Below are positions 13,367-21,442 of a stretch of DNA of 64,000 nucleotides, piece after piece. Numbering within the stretch: position 1 is the stretch's first letter; each line of letters begins with the position of its first letter. Where the stretch lies: contig NZ_JACSMA010000001.1 in assembly GCF_018618415.1 (NCBI RefSeq), positions 1-64,000 on the forward strand, given 5' to 3'. Made by a program: the position numbers and the translations under genes. The notes beneath the pieces are model-generated. The model was not told the origin of the DNA and ran no database searches. It saw nothing but the letters and a program-made list of their open reading frames with translations. Source of the DNA: Exiguobacterium sp. s146. Its GTDB lineage: Bacteria > Bacillota > Bacilli > Exiguobacteriales > Exiguobacteriaceae.

Positions 13367-16021
13367 GTGCATAAAATCATTCAATGGCGCTGGGGCATCT
13401 TGATCGGTCTCATCGTCTTGACGGCCGCCTTATTTGTGGCGGCCCCGAACTTGACGAAGCAGGCCGAACAAGCCGGCAGCTTCCAATTATCCGAGGACAT
13501 GGACTCGCAACGGGCGCAGGAAATCTTGAACGCCGCTGGCAAGAGCGATAAGACGATTTCGCTCGTCTACGAGTTCGACACGCTCGGTGACGCCGAACGG
13601 GCCGATATTGCCCGGGTCATCGACGAGATGGAACAAAACGACACGGTCGTCAAAGACGTGCTCGACCCGTTTGAAAGTGAAGAGACGGAAGCGCAGCTCG
13701 TCTCAGAGGACGGACGTATCGTGCTCGTCCCAATCACGGTCGAAGGGTCGATGGAAGACATCAATGCGTTCGCCGATGACGTGCGAGCGAACATCCTCCC
13801 GGAAGACGAGACCGTCTACATCACCGGAGAGGAAATCATCAACAACGATGTGAACTTGAGTGCCCAGGAAGGGTTGAAGAAGACCGAGATCATCACCGTC
13901 GTCCTCATTTTCGGTTTGCTCTTGCTCGTGTTCCGCTCCATCGTGACGCCGTTCATTCCGCTCATCGCGGTCGGTTTCACATATTTGTTGAGCCAATCGT
14001 TCGTCGCTTTCTTCGTCGAGTGGTTCGGCTTCCCGGTCTCGAACTATACGCAGATTTTCCTCGTGGCGATTTTATTCGGAATCGGGACCGACTACTGCAT
14101 CTTGCTCCTCAGCCGGTATAAAGAAGAACTCGGTGCGGGTCATTCGATTGAAGATGCCATCGTCAACACGTATAAGACGGCAGGGCGGACCGTCCTCATC
14201 AGCGGTCTCGCCGTGTTCGTCGGCTTTGCCGCCATCGGCTTCGCCGACTTCCCAATCTTTAAATCGGCCGTCGCGGTCGCGGTCGGGATTGCCGTCCTCT
14301 TGCTCATCTTGTTCACGGTCGTCCCGTTCTTTATGGCGACGCTCAAGCAGCGGTTGTTCTGGCCGTCGAAGAAGGCGGGCGAGCATCACGATAGCCGCCT
14401 GTGGGCCGGATTCAGCCGCATCTCGGTCAATCGACCGTTCGTCTCGATTCTCGTCGTCGCCTTGATCACGGTACCGGTGTTGTTCACGTATGACGACGCC
14501 CGTTCGTTCAACACGGTCGACGAGATTGGCGACGATTATGACTCGGTTCGCGGCCTCAACTTGATTTCAGAAGGATTCGGTCAGGGCGAGTCGCTCCCGG
14601 TCCAAGTTATTTTGAAACAAGACGGCGCGCTGTCTGAAGCGGAGATTCCGTACATCGAGAAGTTCTCGAGTGAACTCGCAAAAGTTGACGGTGTGAGCGG
14701 CGTCCGTTCCGTGACGCGTCCGACCGGCGACGTCATTGATGACTTTTACGTCGACACCCAGCTCGAACAAGTGAGCACAGGGCTCGCCGAAGCCGAGACC
14801 GGTCTCGGGGACGTCCAGGACGGACTCGCGCAAGTTGAAACGGGTCTTAACGCCGTCGTCGGCCAACTCCCGGCCGGCACGTCAAACGCCGGGGCGCCGC
14901 TCGCGGAAGCGGCAGCGGGACTCGGTCAATTGAATGCGCAGCTCGGATTGATTGGTCAAGGACTCACGGCGACACAAAACATCCCGGCGACCGTGGCGCA
15001 GCTCGGGCAAGTATCAGCCGGTCTCGGTCAAATCGAGGCAGGCATTAATGAAGCGGCCGCGGCGTTGACGGCACAAGGCGCACAAGCAGGAGAACTCGGA
15101 GCAGGTCTCGGCCAACTCGCGACGGGTGTCGGCGAGGCGAACGCAGGACTCGCCCAAATCGAGACGGGTCTTGGCGAAGCGGTCGCGTTCCTGACCGATC
15201 TCAGTGATTCGGACAGTCTGCGCGATACGGGCGTCTATCTACCGGAAGGGACGCTCACATCAGACGAGTTCGCCCCGGCTGTCGAGCGCTATGTGTTTAA
15301 CGACGGGACGGCGACACAGCTCGAAGTTATCCTCGAGATGGACCCGTACTCACCGGAAGCAATCAATACGGTCGAGACCGTGAAAGCGACGATGGACCGT
15401 GTCGTCACGGATACGCCGTTCGCAGAGGCGACAATCGGTTATGCCGGCATCTCAAGCATCAACAGCGACTTGAATGAGACGTCGACGAACGACTTCAATC
15501 GGACGGTCGCCATCATGCTCGTGACGCTCTTCATCGTCTTGACGGTGTTGTTCCGTTCGATGGTCATGCCGCTCTATATGATTGGCTCGTTGTTACTGAC
15601 GTACTACACGTCAGCGGCCATCACGGAGCTCATCTTCGTCGAAGGACTCGGTTATGACGGCATCAGTTGGGCGGTTCCGTTCTTCGGATTCGTCATGCTG
15701 ATCGCGCTCGGTATCGACTATTCGATTTTCCTGCTTGATCGATTCCGCGAGGAGTCCATCAACGGGATGACGGTGCGCGACGCGCTCGCCCATTCAATGA
15801 CGAAGATGGGGACGGTCATCATGACCGCCGCCGTCATCCTCGCCGGGACGTTCGGGGCGATGATTCCATCGGGCGTGCTCAGTCTCGTCCAAATTGCGAC
15901 GATCGTCATCACCGGATTGTTACTATACGGATTGATTGTACTGCCACTGCTCATTCCAGCCATCACCGTATCGTTCGGGGACGGCGTCTGGTGGCCATTC
16001 AAGCCGAAACAGAAACAGTAA
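13367..16021 (+). CDS. MMPL/RND-family transporter (YdgH/YdfJ type)
   Basis: Large membrane exporter of 884 residues with RND topology: helix 1 (about 8-28), an outside domain (about 29-170), a helix bundle (about 172-330, containing GIGTDYCILLLSRYKEE), helix 7 (about 360), a second outside domain, and a second bundle (about 705-870, with ALGIDYSIFLLDRFREE). The second outside domain includes a long low-complexity helical stretch (about 468-616) built from GLGQ/GLAQIETGL-like repeats without cysteine, as in YhgE/MmpL relatives. The GTG start at 13367 follows GGGGAGGA. It lies in a MarR-controlled operon and is closed by a terminator. Expected cargo is lipids or drugs, which is inference. Confidence 0.9.
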   Translation: MHKIIQWRWGILIGLIVLTAALFVAAPNLTKQAEQAGSFQLSEDMDSQRAQEILNAAGKSDKTISLVYEFDTLGDAERADIARVIDEMEQNDTVVKDVLDPFESEETEAQLVSEDGRIVLVPITVEGSMEDINAFADDVRANILPEDETVYITGEEIINNDVNLSAQEGLKKTEIITVVLIFGLLLLVFRSIVTPFIPLIAVGFTYLLSQSFVAFFVEWFGFPVSNYTQIFLVAILFGIGTDYCILLLSRYKEELGAGHSIEDAIVNTYKTAGRTVLISGLAVFVGFAAIGFADFPIFKSAVAVAVGIAVLLLILFTVVPFFMATLKQRLFWPSKKAGEHHDSRLWAGFSRISVNRPFVSILVVALITVPVLFTYDDARSFNTVDEIGDDYDSVRGLNLISEGFGQGESLPVQVILKQDGALSEAEIPYIEKFSSELAKVDGVSGVRSVTRPTGDVIDDFYVDTQLEQVSTGLAEAETGLGDVQDGLAQVETGLNAVVGQLPAGTSNAGAPLAEAAAGLGQLNAQLGLIGQGLTATQNIPATVAQLGQVSAGLGQIEAGINEAAAALTAQGAQAGELGAGLGQLATGVGEANAGLAQIETGLGEAVAFLTDLSDSDSLRDTGVYLPEGTLTSDEFAPAVERYVFNDGTATQLEVILEMDPYSPEAINTVETVKATMDRVVTDTPFAEATIGYAGISSINSDLNETSTNDFNRTVAIMLVTLFIVLTVLFRSMVMPLYMIGSLLLTYYTSAAITELIFVEGLGYDGISWAVPFFGFVMLIALGIDYSIFLLDRFREESINGMTVRDALAHSMTKMGTVIMTAAVILAGTFGAMIPSGVLSLVQIATIVITGLLLYGLIVLPLLIPAITVSFGDGVWWPFKPKQKQ

Positions 16022-16027
16022 GGCCAG

Positions 16028-16057
16028 ACGGGCATCTCTCGCGAGATGCCCGTTTTT
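16028..16057 (+). terminator. Terminator of marR-MMPL operon
   Basis: Perfect 11-bp stem ACGGGCATCTC/GAGATGCCCGT with a four-base loop and TTTTT. Confidence 0.93.
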
Positions 16058-16121
16058 GGGATAGAGTAGGTGCGTTTGGGGAACAGGTGAACGAACAGAT
16101 TTTTAAAAGGAGGAATTGCGT

Positions 16122-16406
16122 ATGGCAATTACAATCACTGCTATTTTGAAGGCACATCCGGGAAAAGAAGAGGCGTTACGGCAAGCGCTCGATGAGGTCA
16201 TTCCCCCGTCGAGACAAGAAGCAGGCTGTTTGACGTACGTGCTCCATGAGTCGATCGACGCACCCGGTACGTTCGTATTTTATGAGCAGTACGAAGACGA
16301 GACGGCGCTTGACCATCACATCAACTCCCCACACTATCAAGCATACCGAAAAGCAGCCGAGACACTGCTCGCTGTCCGTGATGTGTATCGTCTGCGTGAA
16401 GTTTGA
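16122..16406 (+). CDS. Antibiotic-biosynthesis-monooxygenase (ABM) domain protein
   Basis: Small ferredoxin-like alpha/beta protein of 94 residues: AITITAILKAHPGKEEALRQAL, then SRQEAGCLTYVLHESIDAPGTFVFYEQYEDETALDHH, typical of ABM (YgiN-like) dimers. ATG at 16122 is preferred over TTG at 16116; AAAGGAGG lies upstream. Such proteins include quinone monooxygenases and cofactor-free oxygenases, but the substrate is unknown. The VOC gene follows by 14 bases, so co-transcription is likely. Confidence 0.85.
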   Translation: MAITITAILKAHPGKEEALRQALDEVIPPSRQEAGCLTYVLHESIDAPGTFVFYEQYEDETALDHHINSPHYQAYRKAAETLLAVRDVYRLREV

Positions 16407-16420
16407 AAGGAGTCAATCCG

Positions 16421-17305
16421 ATGATTACCCAATCGATTATCCCGTGTATTTGGTTTGACGGCGACGTCGAGGCGATTGCAGAGTGGTATGTGTCGACGTT
16501 CCCGGATTCATTCGTCGACTATACGACGAAACTGACGGATACACCTTCCGGGGAGACGACGATTGTGACCGTCTCGCTGGCAGGACAGTTCTTTCAACTG
16601 CTCGGGGCGGGTCCGCTGAAGGAACGCAACCCGTCCATCTCGTACATGGTCACGTTCCCGACGTCGGAAGAAGTAGAAGCGCTGTGGAACAAGTTGAGCG
16701 AGGGAGCAGAGGTGCTTATGCCGCTCGACACGTACGACTTCAGCGAGCGCTACGGTTGGTTGACAGACAAGTATGGTGTCTCATGGCAAATCATGCATAG
16801 CGGCGGGATGGACATCCAGACGGTGACCCCGTGCTTCTTGTTCGTCGGCGACGTGTTCGGCCGTGCCGAGGCGGCGATGAATGACTGGATCTCCATCTTC
16901 CCGGATTCATACGTCCTGGAAGACCATGTGATCCGGTACGAGGCGGCAGACGGTCCGAAGTTGGAAGGGAAGCTCAATTATGCCCGCTTCGTCTTATCCG
17001 GACGCGAGTTCGTCACGATGGACAGCGCGGAGAACCATCAATTCGCGTTCAACGAGATGCAGTCGCTGATTGCGTTTTGTGAGACACAAGCCGAGATTGA
17101 TGACTACTGGGCCAAACTGTCGGCTGTCCCGGAAGCGGAACAGTGCGGCTGGCTCCAAGACCGTTATGGCGTCTCCTGGCAAATCGTGCCGTGGGAGATG
17201 GAAGAGATGCTGACGACCGGTACGAAGGAACAATTGGCGCGCGTGACCGAAGCGTTCTTACCGATGAAGAAAATCGACGTCCAGGCGTTGCGAAACGTCT
17301 ACTGA
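16421..17305 (+). CDS. Two-domain PhnB-like VOC protein
   Basis: Protein of 294 residues with two tandem PhnB/3-demethylubiquinone-methyltransferase-like VOC domains (about 1-130 and 140-285). Each begins with a PCxxF/WxGDVxxxxxxxxxxFPDS segment and ends with YGWLxDKYGVSWQI / CGWLQDRYGVSWQIVP. The start at 16421 follows AAAGGAG; the open frame to 16403 is not needed. The function of these PhnB-like proteins is mostly unknown; metal-dependent vicinal-oxygen chemistry is the family theme. The internal duplication is clear. Confidence 0.87.
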   Translation: MITQSIIPCIWFDGDVEAIAEWYVSTFPDSFVDYTTKLTDTPSGETTIVTVSLAGQFFQLLGAGPLKERNPSISYMVTFPTSEEVEALWNKLSEGAEVLMPLDTYDFSERYGWLTDKYGVSWQIMHSGGMDIQTVTPCFLFVGDVFGRAEAAMNDWISIFPDSYVLEDHVIRYEAADGPKLEGKLNYARFVLSGREFVTMDSAENHQFAFNEMQSLIAFCETQAEIDDYWAKLSAVPEAEQCGWLQDRYGVSWQIVPWEMEEMLTTGTKEQLARVTEAFLPMKKIDVQALRNVY

Positions 17306-17308
17306 CAA

Positions 17309-17345
17309 AAACAAGCCGTCCCGATTATTTCGGGGCGGCTTGTTT
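17309..17345. terminator. Bidirectional terminator
   Basis: AACAAGCCGTCCCG...CGGGGCGGCTTGTT stem flanked by A-rich and T-rich sequence. It ends the plus-strand VOC gene and, overlapping its stop, the minus-strand LtaS-like gene. Confidence 0.85.
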
Positions 17346-19154
17346 ATCGTGTTGTGTGAAGTCGGACAGGGCGTCCTTCTCGATGATCGCATCAGATAAG
17401 CGAAGCTGTTCGGTGGCCTCGTCAATATACGGCGCACACGTTTGAAGCGGCAAGTCATCACCGGTCTCGATCGAATAACATGTACCGCTCCCGACCGGCT
17501 TCGTCAAATCGGGCACGAAATAGAGGTCGTCGTAGCGGAACGAGCCGTTGCGGAACGCGGTCAAATTCGGCTCATCGTCGAGGAGAGAACGTCCGAGCAT
17601 ATACGTCGGTGTCATCCCGAGCAAGTCGAGGATGGTCGGGGCGAGATCGACTTGACCGCCGCTCGCCTGCACCGTCTGACCTCGTTCGAGTCCGGCCGGC
17701 TTGATGAACAACGGGACGGAGCGATCGAGCTGGAACAACTCGACGGTCGAGTCGGCGTCCGCTTTCATAGCCATCTCGTCGCCGGCAGCGGTCAGGCCAC
17801 TATCATGGTCACCATAAAAGACGACCAAACTATCATCCCACGTTCCGTTGGCTTTCAATTGTTCGACCATGAGACCGACAGCGGCATCGCTGTAGTGGAC
17901 GGTGTGGTAGTAGTCCTCGAGGAGCGGGTCGTCGTACCCCGACAAATCCAATCGCTTCTCCTCGTCCGTAATCTCATATGGCGTATGGCTCGTCAACGCG
18001 ACCATGAAGGAATAGAACGGCTCGTCCAACGTGTCGAGATGGTCGACCGATGTCGTCAGGAACTCCTTGTCGCCGACGGCCATGCCGATGACCGGCTCCG
18101 TCGGATAATCGTCTTGATGGAAGAAGTGATTGTAGCCGATTTGCTCATAGAAGTTGGCGCGGTTCCAAAACTCCTTGTCGAACGCATGCATCGCAGCCGT
18201 GTCATAACCAGCGCGCCGTAATTGCTCCGGCAAGGCGTCAAACGTGTTCGTCGCATACTGCGTGTATACCGACCCCGATTTGACAGGGTACAGCGAGGCG
18301 TTAACGGTAAATTCCGCATCGGACGTCCGGCCCTCGTGCGTCTGATGATAAAAATTCGGGAAGTACAGCATCTCGTCGCGAAGCGCGTTCAAATTCGGGG
18401 TCAGTTCTTGGCCGTTGACGGTCTGGCCGATCACGGACGTTTGGAACGACTCGAGCTGAACGACGATGACATTCGTGTCGGCTGTAGCCTCGACCGGTTC
18501 GGTCGCCAACGCTTCGATTTGGCCGCGCTCCCGTTCCGTCAGGTCGTCACCGAGGTTCAACGCGTCGCGAAGGCCACGGAACGTATCGAGCCCGTGATAG
18601 CCCCAAAATCCGAGCTGATAATACTCACGCATGTTCGAAATCGCACTTTCCCGGTGGTCTGCTTTCATGTAATGAACGGCGGTCGGAACGGTAAAGACGA
18701 TGAGGCCGACGAGAAAACCGGTTACTGCCAAACGGCGACCGAGACGTTTCGATTCCGTGACCGGGTGTCGCTTCATGTAGAAGAGGACAGCCGCATAGAT
18801 GAGCAGGTCCGTGAACAAGATGAAGTCGGGGGCTTGAATCAGTGTCAGGAAGCCACCGCCGACGTCTCCCATCTGGCCGATGTCCGATAGCAAGGCGACC
18901 GACAACAAGTTGCCGAAATAGCGGTAATACCAGACGTCCGAGATGAGCAGCGTGCTGTGTAGAAACAGTGATGCGAATAAGATCCAGCGACGTGTCTGCG
19001 GTTTGACGAGGAGTGCCCAACTCGTCATCATCAAGATGGTCGCCAAGTTGATGAATAAAAAAGATAGGTCGAACGCGCTCGCAGTCAATAGGCTGAACAG
19101 GAACAGTTTCGTGAGCGATAATGTTAAATAGGTCCAATAATCGAGATATTTCAT
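17325..19154 (-). CDS. LtaS-like glycerol phosphate transferase (sulfatase fold)
   Basis: Lipoteichoic-acid-synthase family enzyme of 609 residues. It has five N-terminal transmembrane helices (about 5-190) and an extracytoplasmic sulfatase-type domain (about 245-560). Metal and catalytic motifs are present: VVQLESFQ, the catalytic threonine in EGRTSDAEF (Thr277), HAFDKEFWNR, and FYGDHDSG. Known LtaS enzymes polymerise glycerol phosphate from phosphatidylglycerol on a glycolipid anchor outside the membrane. ATG at 19154 (complement) is 7 bases after CTGGAG; the frame extends to 19208 without a binding site. It is monocistronic. Whether it is the main LtaS or a YqgS/YfnI-like paralogue cannot be told. 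Confidence 0.92.
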   Translation of the reverse strand: MKYLDYWTYLTLSLTKLFLFSLLTASAFDLSFLFINLATILMMTSWALLVKPQTRRWILFASLFLHSTLLISDVWYYRYFGNLLSVALLSDIGQMGDVGGGFLTLIQAPDFILFTDLLIYAAVLFYMKRHPVTESKRLGRRLAVTGFLVGLIVFTVPTAVHYMKADHRESAISNMREYYQLGFWGYHGLDTFRGLRDALNLGDDLTERERGQIEALATEPVEATADTNVIVVQLESFQTSVIGQTVNGQELTPNLNALRDEMLYFPNFYHQTHEGRTSDAEFTVNASLYPVKSGSVYTQYATNTFDALPEQLRRAGYDTAAMHAFDKEFWNRANFYEQIGYNHFFHQDDYPTEPVIGMAVGDKEFLTTSVDHLDTLDEPFYSFMVALTSHTPYEITDEEKRLDLSGYDDPLLEDYYHTVHYSDAAVGLMVEQLKANGTWDDSLVVFYGDHDSGLTAAGDEMAMKADADSTVELFQLDRSVPLFIKPAGLERGQTVQASGGQVDLAPTILDLLGMTPTYMLGRSLLDDEPNLTAFRNGSFRYDDLYFVPDLTKPVGSGTCYSIETGDDLPLQTCAPYIDEATEQLRLSDAIIEKDALSDFTQHDKQAAPK

Positions 19155-19267
19155 GAGAGGCCTCCAGAAGGTTCGTACATATGGTGTCTCCTTCCTGTTC
19201 CTGTTCAAGGGAGGTGAAAAACATGAGGGTGTGCTTCAGACCAATATAAAAGCGAGGCGCGCGCGCC

Positions 19268-19666
19268 TCACTTGATGACAAACGTGTCCCGGAGCTCGAT
19301 AATCGTGCCTTCCGGGGCTTTCAGTTTACTTAAATGACCGTCGACGACGAAGTAGATGTTCCCGCCATGTTTCGGTAAGAATGTCACGCCGAGGTCCTCG
19401 AGGCGCCGGACTTCCGCTTCGAGGTCGTCGACATACAAGGCGAAGTGAACCGGACCGGCCACGTGCTTCGAATACGGCGACAACGTCTCGTCCGCTTTCG
19501 CCGTTTGGAGCTCGATATAAAAGTCACCGAGTTTGAGCCAGCTGTTGTACGCACGCGTATGAAAGTCAGGCGACTCCTGAACGAGTTCGAAGCCGAGCGC
19601 CTCATAAAATTGTTTGGACGCCTCATAGTCGGGCGTCTGGATACAGAGATGGTGGATTTGTTTCAT
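19268..19666 (-). CDS. VOC family protein (glyoxalase-like)
   Basis: Single VOC domain protein of 132 residues starting MKQIHHLCIQTPDYEASKQFYEALGFELV. Possible metal ligands are His (IHHLCI), Glu in YIELQT, His in VHFALYVDDLEAEV and Glu in GTIIELRDTF, as in glyoxalase I-like proteins. The start at 19666 is preceded by AAAGGAGTG; the open frame runs up to 19717 without a better site. The substrate is unknown; lactoylglutathione lyase activity is possible but not implied. Confidence 0.85.
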   Translation of the reverse strand: MKQIHHLCIQTPDYEASKQFYEALGFELVQESPDFHTRAYNSWLKLGDFYIELQTAKADETLSPYSKHVAGPVHFALYVDDLEAEVRRLEDLGVTFLPKHGGNIYFVVDGHLSKLKAPEGTIIELRDTFVIK

Positions 19667-19726
19667 CGTGTCACTCCTTTGTTTCATTTTATCGAATCGA
19701 CGGCTGGAACGGAACACCGGTTCAAC

Positions 19727-20014
19727 TTACACCATCGCCAGCGTATTGATTAATAAGAAAAAAAGAAAAATGGCTCCTGAAAAGATTAAGACGCCTAATA
19801 ATATTTTCCCTCTTTCGTCATTGAATCTTTTGACATACAAGACAGAAAAAAGAAGTAGCACCGCCAACAGAATGGTCAAAGAAAGAAAGAGCAATGTAAT
19901 CGAGTGATTCGATATGATTCCAAAATTGAAATAGAATTCAGAGATGAAGATGAATAGAAACACTAAAATCCCAGCTAACAATGAGTAAAAATAAGGATTG
20001 CGATTAAGGTCCAT
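19727..20014 (-). CDS. Small three-helix membrane protein, AT-rich
   Basis: Unrecognised protein of 95 residues with three predicted membrane helices (about 8-28, 33-56, 70-92). ATG at 20014 follows AAGGAGTG. Base composition is clearly more AT-rich than the surrounding genes and codons differ (many AAA, TTT, ATT), which may mark a recently acquired gene or relaxed selection. No domain is recognised. Confidence 0.6.
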   Translation of the reverse strand: MDLNRNPYFYSLLAGILVFLFIFISEFYFNFGIISNHSITLLFLSLTILLAVLLLFSVLYVKRFNDERGKILLGVLIFSGAIFLFFLLINTLAMV

Positions 20015-20058
20015 GACTAAACACTCCTTCTTCACTAGAGTTATCAAACCATCACGTC

Positions 20059-20097
20059 AAACAGGGACAGCCGTCATAAGTCGGCCGTCCCTGTTTT
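20059..20097. terminator. Hairpin terminator downstream of the 88-residue membrane protein
   Basis: AAACAGGGACAGCCG/CGGCCGTCCCTGTTT stem with one bulge, flanked by A and T tracts. It overlaps the stop of the minus-strand gene at 20074. The T tract is longer on the plus side. Confidence 0.6.
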
Positions 20098-20340
20098 TGT
20101 GGTCGTTGTGGGTTGGACAGCGTTGCCCGCCATGAAAAACAGGACGATCGCGGCCACTCCAAAAATCGAGATGAACACATTTTGAAGCAGCACATCGACG
20201 AACATCGGCTCGCTCGAGAATGTACCCGTCGCAATCTGGGCATTCCAGCGGGTGAATGTGGCAATCCGTTCGAGCGTGTACAACAGACCTGACATGAACA
20301 GGCAGGCGGTGGCCGCCAGTAATAGCGTCAATCGATTCAA
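20074..20340 (-). CDS. Small two-helix membrane protein
   Basis: Unrecognised protein of 88 residues with helices at about 5-24 and 50-73 and a short outside loop carrying TRWNAQIATGTFSSEP between them. The start follows AGGGAGG (complement of 20346-20352). No family was recognised. It lies between the AT-rich small membrane gene and thiW, both on the same strand. Confidence 0.6.
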   Translation of the reverse strand: MNRLTLLLAATACLFMSGLLYTLERIATFTRWNAQIATGTFSSEPMFVDVLLQNVFISIFGVAAIVLFFMAGNAVQPTTTTKTGTADL

Positions 20341-20402
20341 GTGATGACCTCCCTAAATGATATATCCTGATTTTACCATTTACTATCAGTCGGAGGAAGG
20401 AT

Positions 20403-20891
20403 TTATCGCTTCACCGTGAGCGGTCGCAATTGCTTAACGCGAGTGAGCACGATCCAGCCGAGTAAAGCACCGGTCACGCTCGAGGCGAGGAAGGCCGGGA
20501 AGAAGAACAGTGCCCCGAACTCCGTTCCCATCAAAATCTTGGCATACGGGACAGCGACGAGCGAGGCGATGATTCCCGTCCCGATGACTTCACCAAATGC
20601 GGCCAAGGCGACGCGGCTCGTCTTCATATAGAAGAGTCCGGCCAAAAGCGCTCCAATCATGCCGCCGGGGAAGGCCAGGAGTGACCCGGTCCCAGTCATG
20701 ACGCGGACGAGTCCGGTCACGAAGGCGACGAGAACGGCTCCGAGCGGCCCGACGGTGACGGCGGCGATGACGTTCACCATATGTTGAATCGGATAGGCGC
20801 GGGCGACACCGGTCGGAATCGAGATGAACAGGGAACCGATGACGGCGATGGCGATGAGCATCGCCATCCAAGTGAGTTGTTGAATTCGCAT
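20403..20891 (-). CDS. thiW: ThiW, thiazole/thiamine-precursor ECF transporter S component
   Basis: Membrane substrate-binding subunit of an energy-coupling-factor vitamin importer, 162 residues with about five helices. The segment SIPTGVARAYPIQHMVNVIAAVTVGPLGAVLVAF (about 24-57) and FPGGMIGALLAG are typical of ThiW. ATG at 20891 has AAAGGAGAC upstream; the open frame further upstream lies in the attenuator hairpin. Control by the TPP riboswitch at 20970-21050 fixes the role in thiamine supply. The shared EcfA/EcfT module is not in this window. Confidence 0.92.
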   Translation of the reverse strand: MRIQQLTWMAMLIAIAVIGSLFISIPTGVARAYPIQHMVNVIAAVTVGPLGAVLVAFVTGLVRVMTGTGSLLAFPGGMIGALLAGLFYMKTSRVALAAFGEVIGTGIIASLVAVPYAKILMGTEFGALFFFPAFLASSVTGALLGWIVLTRVKQLRPLTVKR

Positions 20892-20917
20892 GAATATGTC
20901 TCCTTTCAAAATGAAAA

Positions 20918-20945
20918 CGCCACTTCTCCAAGTGGAAAAGTGGCG
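20918..20945 (-). terminator. Attenuator hairpin of the TPP riboswitch
   Basis: On the minus strand CGCCACTT/AAGTGGCG is followed by TTTTC, between the aptamer and the thiW start. One arm continues the aptamer 3' region, so TPP binding likely stabilises this terminator. Confidence 0.7.
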
Positions 20946-20969
20946 TGGAAAGACAGACGAATCCCACAC

Positions 20970-21050
20970 CACTTCCCTACGCTGGTATGAGCCAGATCAG
21001 GTTCGAAGGGTCCGGCGTGTGCCGTCTCAGCCCGAAGGCTCCCCTAGTGG
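20970..21050 (-). promoter_or_regulatory. TPP riboswitch (THI element)
   Basis: Reading the minus strand: ACTAGGGGAGCC, then CGGGCTGAGACGGC, CCCTTCGAACCTGATCTGG and CTCATACCAGCGTAGGGAAGT. All conserved THI-box blocks (GGGGAGCC, CTGAGA, ACCTGATCTGG, TAGGGAAG) are in order. It controls thiW. Confidence 0.97.
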
Positions 21051-21079
21051 TCGTTTATTAACATGAGTATAACATAGCG

Positions 21080-21400
21080 TTACTTCGTTGCCTCGACTTT
21101 TCGCGGTCGGAAGATGAAATAGACGATGCCGCAGAAAAGAAGATACAACACTAGCGAAAAGACGAGATTGATTAACCACGGGAGCGTCCCCATGAACACG
21201 GCCAAGGACGCCTGTTGAAACCAAACGAGCGAGAGCGACAATCCGATGAAGCTGAGCACGAGTGTCGTCCAAAAGGCGACATCCCGGCGCTTGAACAGAC
21301 GCCAGACGAGCAGACCGATCATGAAACTGGCGACGGCCGTCACCCCTAAATACATATACAAGATGGCATCGACCGGGTATGAGTAATACACAACGTCCAT
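21080..21400 (-). CDS. Small membrane protein, three helices
   Basis: Protein of 106 residues (start MDVVYYSYPVDAILY) with three or four predicted membrane segments (about 10-32, 42-62, 70-98) and a basic C terminus FRPRKVEATK. ATG at 21400 has AGGAGGAAACG upstream. No family recognised. It diverges from the phosphotransferase gene; only 42 bases lie between the two starts, so their promoters must overlap the opposite genes. Confidence 0.65.
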   Translation of the reverse strand: MDVVYYSYPVDAILYMYLGVTAVASFMIGLLVWRLFKRRDVAFWTTLVLSFIGLSLSLVWFQQASLAVFMGTLPWLINLVFSLVLYLLFCGIVYFIFRPRKVEATK

Positions 21401-21442
21401 ATCGTTTCCTCCTAGGAGATAATGAGAGAAAGGGTGAAGAGC

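Noticed and set aside
14770-15215. Tandem DNA repeat or recombination hot spot
   Set aside because: The repetition is at protein level with varied codons; no exact long DNA repeats seen.
17442-18890. Long plus-strand frames (259 and 222 codons) opposite the LtaS-like gene
   Set aside because: Arg/Val/Asp-rich shadow composition, no start signals, and the minus strand has complete LtaS motifs.
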